Shown one piece after another: positions 1 through 5,461 of a stretch of 5,461 nt of DNA. The notes beneath the pieces were generated by a model. It did no database searches and was not told the DNA's origin. It saw nothing but the letters and a program-made list of their open reading frames with translations. Made by a program: the position numbers and the translations under genes. Location: positions 1-5,461 of the forward strand of contig CALAVD010000264.1 of NCBI GenBank assembly GCA_937892085.1, in the 5' to 3' direction. Every line of letters begins with the position of its first letter. Position 1 is the stretch's first letter. This stretch comes from an uncultured Prevotellaceae bacterium. GTDB taxonomy: Bacteria > Bacteroidota > Bacteroidia > Bacteroidales > Muribaculaceae.

Positions 1-869
1 AGCTTGGCGCGCTTCACTGCGCTGTGGGAGAAGATTGTGCTGAACTGCTCTTGCGTCATCGAGAGGATGTCGTCGATGGTGAGTGCGAGCAATTCAGGTT
101 TAGGCTGGAACTCGGGGGTAGTATTGCCTGTGGCGTGACGGTTGTGAGGGCAGCACTTTTGGCACTCGTCGCAGCCATACACGCGGTTGCCAATCACTCC
201 CGCCACCCACTCGGGTAGGTAGCCCTTGTGCTCGATGGTGAGGCACGAGAGGCATCGGCGGGCATCTACCGTCTCGCCGCAGTTCAGCGCCCCACTGGGG
301 CAAGCTTTCTCACAGGCTCGGCACTGCATGCAGTGGTCATGGCATGGCTCGTCGGGCTCGAGTTCGAGAGTTGTCACCAGCGCTCCCAAGAAGAAATATG
401 ACCCCTTGCCAGGGATGATGAGCTGGTTGTTCCATCCCGTGAATCCCACTCCGGCGCGTTGTGCCCAGTATCGCTCCCGTAGCGGTGCCGAATCGACACA
501 CGCCCTCGACTTGCAGCCCGTCTCTTGCTCAATGGCTTCATCAAGTTTCCACAACCGCTGCTTCATCACCTCATGATAGTCACGGCCATAGGCGTAGTAG
601 GCAAATTGGGGAGCATCCTCGTTTTGGAAGACCTGCGGATAGTAATTCATAGCCACCACTATCACTGAGCGTGCACCCTCGAGCAGCAACTCGGGGTTCT
701 CACGGATTGCCTGATGGTTATGCGCCCACTCCATGCATCCGTTCTTGCCGCTGTCGAGCCACTGGTCATAGCGCTGAGCCGCCTCATCGTCAATGCGGTC
801 AACGCGCGCTATTCCACAGGCGTCAAAGCCTATTCGCTGTGCCATGCTTTTTATGTGGGCGTTGTCCAT
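1..869 (-). CDS. queG: Epoxyqueuosine reductase QueG, 3' end cut by the window edge
   Basis: QueG is a cytoplasmic cobalamin- and Fe-S-dependent enzyme that reduces epoxyqueuosine to queuosine at tRNA position 34. I translated 289 residues without a stop; the frame is still open at base 1. The N-terminus has the family-like IGFDACGIAR. VDSAPLRERYWAQRAG (residues 125-140) matches the conserved VDSAPxxER segment, with Asp126 the expected catalytic acid. The first cluster motif CMQCRACEKACP gives Cys180, 183, 186 and 190. ARRCLSCLTIE (203-213) and YGCDECQKCCP (231-241) give Cys206, 233, 236 and 240, enough for two [4Fe-4S] clusters. The SAVKRAK end matches the segment just after the ferredoxin-like domain in relatives, so a short form would lack only some tens of residues here. 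The ATG at 869 lies 5 bp after the deacetylase stop, suggesting translational coupling; no Shine-Dalgarno is visible. Unusual residues are Trp146 where E. coli QueG has Lys, and Cys209 and Cys239 where it has Tyr and Ile. The identity is firm; the full length is unknown. Confidence 0.95.
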   Translation of the reverse strand, partial: MDNAHIKSMAQRIGFDACGIARVDRIDDEAAQRYDQWLDSGKNGCMEWAHNHQAIRENPELLLEGARSVIVVAMNYYPQVFQNEDAPQFAYYAYGRDYHEVMKQRLWKLDEAIEQETGCKSRACVDSAPLRERYWAQRAGVGFTGWNNQLIIPGKGSYFFLGALVTTLELEPDEPCHDHCMQCRACEKACPSGALNCGETVDARRCLSCLTIEHKGYLPEWVAGVIGNRVYGCDECQKCCPHNRHATGNTTPEFQPKPELLALTIDDILSMTQEQFSTIFSHSAVKRAK

Positions 870-874
870 CGTCG

Positions 875-1498
875 TTAAGTAGATTTAGGGCCTATCACAT
901 CAAACTGGTAGCCTTTCTCTTGCAGCCACTCGATGGCTCGTGGCAGTGCCCATTTCATATTGCGCTCGGCTTTCAGGGAGTCGTGGAAGACGATGATTGA
1001 GCCGTTGCGGGCATAGCGTTTCACGTTGGCAAGTACTTGCTCGGGGCGCAGCTTCTTGCTGTAGTCGCGAGTCACGAGGTCATACATGATGATGGTGAAC
1101 CTCCCCCTCAGCACCTTGCTCTGCGCCCATCGCAGCAGTCCGTGTGGCGGGCGAAACAGTGGCGACTGGATGAGTTCGTGAGCGCGGAAAACATTATGCA
1201 GATAGGTGCGGGTGGTGGTATGCGCTCCTTGCAGGTGGTTCATAGTGTGGTTTCCCAGGCTATGTCCGCGCCGCTTCACTTCCTCGAGCAACTGTGGGTT
1301 GCGCGCCACGTTGTCGCCCACCATGAAGAATGTCGCTTTCACGCCATAGCGGTCGAGGGTGTCAAGCACCCACGGCGTGACCTCTGGTATAGGTCCGTCG
1401 TCGAAGGTAAGATATACCGTCTTCTGCTTCTTCTGTATGCGCCAGATGGTTTCGGGAAACAGCATCCGGTAGAGCAATGGCGGGCGTTCGATAAGCAT
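875..1498 (-). CDS. Polysaccharide deacetylase family protein (NodB homology domain, CE4)
   Basis: The predicted product is a 207-residue metal-dependent carbohydrate N- or O-deacetylase. Family motifs appear in order: TFDDGP (31-36), with Asp33 as expected base and Asp34 as metal ligand; GNHTMNH (82-88), with His84 and His88 as metal ligands; FRPPHG (115-120), the Arg-containing third motif; YDLVTRDY (139-146), the fourth-motif region; and IIVFHDS (168-174), with His172 as the expected catalytic His. All core residues are present, so the enzyme looks active. The NodB fold fills almost the whole chain. The N-terminus (MLIERPPLLYRMLFPETIW) is mildly hydrophobic but has no signal peptide or clear membrane helix, so the product may be cytoplasmic or peripheral. 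The substrate cannot be told from sequence; peptidoglycan, surface polysaccharide or a lipid-linked sugar are all possible. The gene lies 118 bp after the DUF2723 gene and 5 bp before queG. The ATG at 1498 is preferred because it precedes the conserved family-like N-terminus; no good Shine-Dalgarno is seen. Confidence 0.93.
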   Translation of the reverse strand: MLIERPPLLYRMLFPETIWRIQKKQKTVYLTFDDGPIPEVTPWVLDTLDRYGVKATFFMVGDNVARNPQLLEEVKRRGHSLGNHTMNHLQGAHTTTRTYLHNVFRAHELIQSPLFRPPHGLLRWAQSKVLRGRFTIIMYDLVTRDYSKKLRPEQVLANVKRYARNGSIIVFHDSLKAERNMKWALPRAIEWLQEKGYQFDVIGPKST

Positions 1499-1515
1499 GA
1501 AATGCTAAGTTCTTT

Positions 1516-1606
1516 AGCTAACAAGCTGACGAGACAATGGCTGGTTTCTGTGTAGGGCAACAGTTGCTATTACCTCGTTAGCTCGTCGGCATGTTCCTTG
1601 TCAGCT
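1516..1606. repeat. Intergenic cluster of four AGCTRACRAG motifs in inverted pairs
   Basis: The gap between the DUF2723 and deacetylase genes holds four 10-bp motifs of the form AGCTRACRAG. On the plus strand are AGCTAACAAG (1516-1525) and AGCTGACGAG (1524-1533), overlapping by 2 bp. On the minus strand are AGCTAACGAG (1583-1574) and AGCTGACAAG (1606-1597). All four combinations of the two purine positions occur once. A related minus-strand GCCGACGAG (1590-1582) overlaps one copy. The arms 1516-1533 and 1574-1591 match at 13 of 18 positions as an inverted repeat around a 40-bp loop, so the transcript could fold into a long imperfect hairpin. The loop also contains the short palindrome GCAACAGTTGC (1557-1567). 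There is no U-tract, so this is not a standard intrinsic terminator. The role is unknown: RNA processing or stabilising hairpin, operator, or relic of a small repeat. Confidence 0.55.
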
Positions 1607-1616
1607 CATATAAGTG

Positions 1617-4600
1617 TTAATTCTCGTCTTCGAAGTCAGAATTTCTTGGCTCAGTGGCAAAGTTTGGATCGCTGAGGGGGTTCATCGCTTGGTCTTGGTC
1701 GGGTGCTTGCATTGGAGATTGAGCTTCGATTTGTGCGTCGGCCTCACGCTGAGCACGCTCTGCTTCGATTTGCTTCTCGATTAGAGCGTCACGCTCGCTC
1801 TTCGACATTGAGAGTGTGCTCACCGTTTCTTGCGAAACTTTTCTTCCTGATTTCTCAACGCTTGCAAACTTCTTGACAAAGTTGTCAAATCCCTGCGGAT
1901 CCACATCGTTATAGATGTCAAACATCATAGTGGTAGCTTGCACCATGCTTTGGTCTTGCGATGTAATGTTGCCGTTGGCCATGTCTTGTTGACTCATGCT
2001 TTCAAAGAAGATGCAGAATTGAGCCATGCGCTCCACTTCGCGATTAAGAATAGCGATAGCCTTCTTGCGTGCTGTCTCGCTGTTGCCGTACTTGTAGATG
2101 TCGCCATAGTATTGAGCCAGCCTCAATGCCATCACGTTTTGATAGGGGGCTGTCTCGGCAGGCATTTTCTCCTCCATGAGGTCGAGGATGTGCTCGGCCT
2201 TCTTGAAGCGGTCGGCGGCTTTAGTGAGTAGCTTTTTGCCTTCTACGTTGGTGCTATCCATTATTTGGTTGTAGGCTTCAATGCCTTCGTTGGTTAGAGA
2301 GCGGGATAATGACATCAGTTGCAAGCGCATAGTAGAAACCATGCGCATAACGGTCTCGTCGAGATAGAGGCTGCCCTTAGGAGCCGTGTCGAGTCCTCCC
2401 CACTTGAACTTGGTGGTGACGATGTTATACATCTTGTCGGTGTTGCATTCCACCTCACTCTCCTCGTCGTTGAGCTGAGCTGGAGTTACCTGATAGCACA
2501 AGCCAGTGCTGAGCATGTAAGGTCTAAGACCCATATATAGGCTCTCGGGCACTGTGCACGCAAAATATACAGGACGTTTCCAGCCTTGAGCGATGCTGCT
2601 TGCCACCAGGTCGAGCGTCATGGTTTGGCTGGCGCTCAATCCTCCACCCGATGCTTGGTTGATGTCGATAGTGATATTGTCTTGAGCATATTTTTGCAAA
2701 GACTCGGGCAACACGCCAGCCTTGATGGCGGCATCAACGTTGGTGGGAATTATCACGTTAGTGCTGCTGAACACATAATGGTCATTCCCGTCTTTAGGAG
2801 CATTGTCGCTATAGAAGTTCTTAAGCAGCTCGTCAACAAGAACTGTCGAGTCGCTGGTGATGCCTTCTTTAAAGGCACCACCCTGACGCTTGTCGTAGGC
2901 ATAGGTAGTGGGGCCAGCAAACATAGGCAACGGCTTGCTATCGTAAGATGCACGTTGCATCTGGGCTATGTACCAGTCGGTAGCGAGGTAGCTCAGGTTC
3001 ACGGCACGCACGTCGGTGCGCACGCCCTCCACCTCTTGCAGATACCACAGCGGGAAGGTGTCGTTGTCGCCGTTGCAGAAGACGATAGCGTCCTTGTCGA
3101 GACTTTGCAGATAGTTCTCTCCAAAGTCGCGTGCGCAGTATCGTCCCGAGCGGTCATGGTCGTCCCACGTCTGACTTACCATCTGCAATGGCACGGCTAT
3201 ACCTATGAGGGCTGCGACAGCGGCAAAAACAGTTCCTAGCGAATTGTTGCCAGAGCTGTGCTCAGGCTCCTCGTTAGTGGCAGTTCCTACCTTTGAGGCA
3301 TTTTTCTTTTTACCTATCAGCGACATTGCTAGTCTCCACAGTCCTGCTACGCCCATACCGATCCAGATGGCGTAGGCATAGAACGAGCCGGCATAGGCGT
3401 AGTCTCGTTCGCGAGGCTGGCTTGGCGTCTGGTTAAGGTACATCACAATGGCGATGCCCGTCATGAAGAACAGGAAGAATACCACCCAGAACTGCTCGAT
3501 GCCCTTCTTCCCTGAGAAGGCTTGCCACAGCAGGCCAATAAGACCAAGCAGCAGTGGCAGCATGTAGAACAGGTTGTGGCCTTTGTTGTCCTTGCCAAAC
3601 TCGTCGGGGACATATTCAAGGTTGTTGAGGCGGTAATTGTCGAGGAAAGGAATACCGCTGAGCCAGTTGCCGCGCGCCACATCGCCCGGGCCCATGCTGG
3701 CTATGTCGTTCTGGCGTCCGGCGAAGTTCCACATGAAGTAGCGCCAGTACATGTGATGCAGCTGGTATCCGAAGAAGAACTGCAGGTTCTCGCCCATAGT
3801 GGGTCTCTTGCCTGGGTACTCTTGACCTTGATAATTGATGGATACATAGTCTCCTATCTGCTCTGGGTTGCTGTATCCCAAAATGCTGGCATAGTCGTTG
3901 GCATGCAAATAACTATGGATGCGTGGGAAGAGCATCTCGGTCTCAGGAGCATATTTGTAGTCTCTTTCGGGTCCCAAGTCAATATATTCGTCGGGCTGGT
4001 TCTTGTCGGTTTTTGCCACCCGCACATATTTGTCAGGACCATCTTTGTACTCTAACACAGGCGAGAAAATGGTGTTGCCGTAAATGAGAGGCGACTTGCC
4101 ATACTGGTCGCGGCTGAGGTATCCGGTGAGAGCAAAGGGGCTGTTGGGCGAGTTCTCGTCGAGCGGCAGATTGGCGTTGCTGCGGATGAGCACCAGCGCA
4201 TAGCTTGAGAAACCGATGAAAATCATCATCATGCTCAAGATAATGTTGCTGTAGATGCGTGGCGAGATGCGCTTGCTGACTCCGAAGAAGTAGATTGCCA
4301 AAGCGATAATGAGCACAACAGCCATAATCACTCCAGTCCCTCCACTGCCTATCATGAACATTCCCGAGAGGAGAACGCTCAAGATGATGCTTATGCGCTT
4401 GAGGGTTTCGCTCTTGTCGCGGTGCAGCTCAAAGAGAGACCAGGCAAAGCTTGCCATCAGCAGCAGGGCATAGAAGATAACACCGCTGTTGTAGCCGGTG
4501 TGGAAGTCGTTGACAAACATTTTCTCGAAAAATCCTGACATCTTCACAAATCCTGGTTCCAGACCGTAGAGGATAAGCACGATAATGGCAAACGATACCA

Positions 4601-5273
4601 GCAGCGTGAGGAGCGAGCCCTTGACGGTGCTCTTCTTGGTCTTGCGGTAGTAGAATATCAGGGCGATGGCAGGGATTGCCAGCAGGTTAAGCAGGTGCAC
4701 TCCCAGCGAGATGCCAAAGATAAAGGCTATTAAAATCAGATAACGGTCGCTGCTGGGGTGGTCGGCACGGTTCTCCCACTTGAGGATGAGCCAGAACACG
4801 AGGGCTGTGCAGAACGAGGAGAAGGCATACACCTCGGCCTCTACTGCCGAGAACCAGAAGGTGTCGCTCCAAGCGTAGGCGAGAGCGCCACACACGCCGC
4901 TGCCCATTACCACGAGGTACTGAGCCAGCGACATCTCTTCGTCGTTGTCCTTCACCACCAACCTCTTAACAAGGTGTGTGATAGTCCAGAACAGCAGCAG
5001 GATGGTAGCTGCGCTGAGCAATGCCGAGAGGGCGTTGACGCACTTGGCCACTGCCGCCACGTCGCCACCGGCAAAGTTGGCCGCAAAGCGTGCCGCAAGG
5101 ATAAACATGGGGTTGCCGGGTGGGTGGCCTATTTCGAGTTTGTAACCCTGGGCGATAAACTCCGGGCAGTCCCAGAAGCTTGCTGTGGGCTCTATGGTCA
5201 ACATGTAGGTGACGGCAGCCACCAGGAATATCAACCAGCCCATTACGTTGTTGATTATATTATACTTCTTCAT
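1617..5273 (-). CDS. DUF2723 / GT117-type polytopic membrane protein, putative glycosyltransferase
   Basis: This 1218-residue inner-membrane protein belongs to the DUF2723 family, common in Bacteroidota and annotated as GT117 or protein O-mannosyltransferase-like. It is expected to use a lipid-linked sugar donor in GT-C fashion, but its reaction is not established. After the first helix (about 11-27) lies the family signature TASFWDCPEFIAQGYKLEIGHPPGNP (split: residues 30-44 and 45-55); acidic residues Asp35 and Glu38 are candidates for the GT-C catalytic site. A second conserved loop is SAVEAEVYAFS (142-152). By eye, hydrophobic segments run through about residue 363 (some ten to twelve helices), then a soluble stretch (365-565), then four more helices at about 568-585, 594-613, 628-652 and 679-697. 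A roughly 520-residue C-terminal soluble part follows, including NGDNDTFPLWYLQEVEGVRTDV (split: 734-745, 746-755), a helical region (970-1095), and a charged, Gln/Ala-rich tail (1158-1218). Length fits the family. The ATG at 5273 starts a short MKK basic end right before helix 1 and is preceded by CACAAAG rather than a Shine-Dalgarno. The family call is strong; the activity is inferred. Confidence 0.9.
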   Translation of the reverse strand: MKKYNIINNVMGWLIFLVAAVTYMLTIEPTASFWDCPEFIAQGYKLEIGHPPGNPMFILAARFAANFAGGDVAAVAKCVNALSALLSAATILLLFWTITHLVKRLVVKDNDEEMSLAQYLVVMGSGVCGALAYAWSDTFWFSAVEAEVYAFSSFCTALVFWLILKWENRADHPSSDRYLILIAFIFGISLGVHLLNLLAIPAIALIFYYRKTKKSTVKGSLLTLLVSFAIIVLILYGLEPGFVKMSGFFEKMFVNDFHTGYNSGVIFYALLLMASFAWSLFELHRDKSETLKRISIILSVLLSGMFMIGSGGTGVIMAVVLIIALAIYFFGVSKRISPRIYSNIILSMMMIFIGFSSYALVLIRSNANLPLDENSPNSPFALTGYLSRDQYGKSPLIYGNTIFSPVLEYKDGPDKYVRVAKTDKNQPDEYIDLGPERDYKYAPETEMLFPRIHSYLHANDYASILGYSNPEQIGDYVSINYQGQEYPGKRPTMGENLQFFFGYQLHHMYWRYFMWNFAGRQNDIASMGPGDVARGNWLSGIPFLDNYRLNNLEYVPDEFGKDNKGHNLFYMLPLLLGLIGLLWQAFSGKKGIEQFWVVFFLFFMTGIAIVMYLNQTPSQPRERDYAYAGSFYAYAIWIGMGVAGLWRLAMSLIGKKKNASKVGTATNEEPEHSSGNNSLGTVFAAVAALIGIAVPLQMVSQTWDDHDRSGRYCARDFGENYLQSLDKDAIVFCNGDNDTFPLWYLQEVEGVRTDVRAVNLSYLATDWYIAQMQRASYDSKPLPMFAGPTTYAYDKRQGGAFKEGITSDSTVLVDELLKNFYSDNAPKDGNDHYVFSSTNVIIPTNVDAAIKAGVLPESLQKYAQDNITIDINQASGGGLSASQTMTLDLVASSIAQGWKRPVYFACTVPESLYMGLRPYMLSTGLCYQVTPAQLNDEESEVECNTDKMYNIVTTKFKWGGLDTAPKGSLYLDETVMRMVSTMRLQLMSLSRSLTNEGIEAYNQIMDSTNVEGKKLLTKAADRFKKAEHILDLMEEKMPAETAPYQNVMALRLAQYYGDIYKYGNSETARKKAIAILNREVERMAQFCIFFESMSQQDMANGNITSQDQSMVQATTMMFDIYNDVDPQGFDNFVKKFASVEKSGRKVSQETVSTLSMSKSERDALIEKQIEAERAQREADAQIEAQSPMQAPDQDQAMNPLSDPNFATEPRNSDFEDEN

Positions 5274-5323
5274 CTTTGTGATGGATAAATTATTGATTTC
5301 TCACTAATGTTTTTTAAAACCTG

Positions 5324-5331
5324 CAAAGATA
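5324..5331 (-). promoter_or_regulatory. Bacteroidota-type -7 box (TATCTTTG) of the DUF2723 gene
   Basis: On the minus strand TATCTTTG (5331-5324) exactly fits the Bacteroidota housekeeping sigma -7 consensus TAnnTTTG, and reads TATCTTTGCA in context. Transcription would start near 5317, leaving an AT-rich leader of roughly 44 nt before the ATG. A -33 element is not evident at the usual spacing of about 19-21 bp; the nearest TTTG (within TTTTG, ending near 5344) lies only 12 bp upstream. No comparable -7 box is seen between the three genes, so this may drive the whole cluster. The surrounding 5274-5400 is AT-rich and holds no gene. Confidence 0.65.
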
Positions 5332-5400
5332 AGGATATTTTTTCAAAATAGCTCCATTACCTTGATAATAACCTTTTACCTTAATTAAAATTAACCAAAT

Positions 5401-5461
5401 TGAGAGGGGAGAGGTGAGAGGGGAGAGGTGAGAGGGGAGAGGGGAGAGGTGAGAGGTGAGA
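5401..5461. repeat. Heptanucleotide tandem repeat, KGAGAGG, running off the right edge
   Basis: From 5401 to the window end the plus strand is 8.7 copies of a 7-bp unit, TGAGAGG or GGAGAGG. Only the first base of the unit varies; the order of that base is T G T G T G G T T. The first two pairs form a 14-bp higher-order unit that then breaks up, which suggests slippage or unequal exchange. The plus strand is almost wholly purine with repeated GGGG runs, so triplex or two-tetrad G-quadruplex structures are conceivable. The tract begins sharply after AT-rich sequence, 69 bp upstream of the -7 box of the DUF2723 gene. The true length and the gene on its far side are outside the window. Confidence 0.9.

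Noticed and set aside
226..576. Plus-strand open frame within queG
   Set aside because: The opposite strand encodes an uninterrupted QueG with both Fe-S motifs, so this frame is a by-product.
1037..1555. 172-codon open frame on the plus strand opposite the deacetylase
   Set aside because: It lies antisense to a gene with all NodB motifs intact, and its translation shows no family resemblance; it is a shadow of codon use on the other strand.
1499..1616. Intrinsic terminator or separate promoter between the DUF2723 and deacetylase genes
   Set aside because: The possible hairpin has a 40-nt loop and no following U-tract, and the minus strand of this gap contains no TTTG at all, so no TAnnTTTG box.
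2586..3239. 217-codon open frame on the plus strand inside the DUF2723 gene
   Set aside because: It is antisense to the conserved soluble domain and has no promoter or start context; no independent support for coding.
4758..5288. 176-codon open frame on the plus strand opposite the start of the DUF2723 gene
   Set aside because: It mirrors the conserved membrane region of the real gene, and its His/Cys/Gly-rich product has no recognisable domain.
5378..5395. Short AT-rich inverted repeat (TTAATT/AATTAA) upstream of the -7 box, as an operator
   Set aside because: A 6-bp A/T-only stem in AT-rich DNA is expected by chance and has no supporting context.
5401..5461. CRISPR array
   Set aside because: The units are 7 bp and contiguous, without unique spacers, so this is a simple tandem repeat.

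Overview
The window reads as ordinary chromosome from a Bacteroidota bacterium, most likely order Bacteroidales (Prevotellaceae- or Muribaculaceae-like; the family is a guess). Three things point there. The largest gene is a DUF2723/GT117-type membrane protein, a family typical of this phylum. The only clear promoter element is a Bacteroidota-type -7 box (TATCTTTG). The gene starts lack Shine-Dalgarno sequences.

All three genes lie on the minus strand, so transcription runs from high to low coordinates. From right to left: a purine-rich heptanucleotide tandem repeat enters at the right edge (5401-5461). Next is an AT-rich leader with the -7 box (5274-5400), then the 1218-residue DUF2723 polytopic membrane protein (1617-5273). 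A 118-bp intergenic region follows, carrying four related 10-bp motifs in inverted pairs. Then come a 207-residue NodB-type polysaccharide deacetylase (875-1498) and, 5 bp further on, the epoxyqueuosine reductase gene queG (start at 869), which runs off the left edge of the window.

The order, the 5-bp gap between the deacetylase and queG, and the lack of a recognisable promoter in the 118-bp gap suggest a single transcription unit starting near 5317. The first two products fit envelope glycan work: a putative membrane glycosyltransferase and a carbohydrate deacetylase. QueG performs the last step of queuosine tRNA modification and has no evident functional link to them. I found no CRISPR array, RNA gene, insertion sequence or clear new biological system. 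The best candidates for a second look are the intergenic motif cluster and the heptanucleotide repeat upstream of the promoter.
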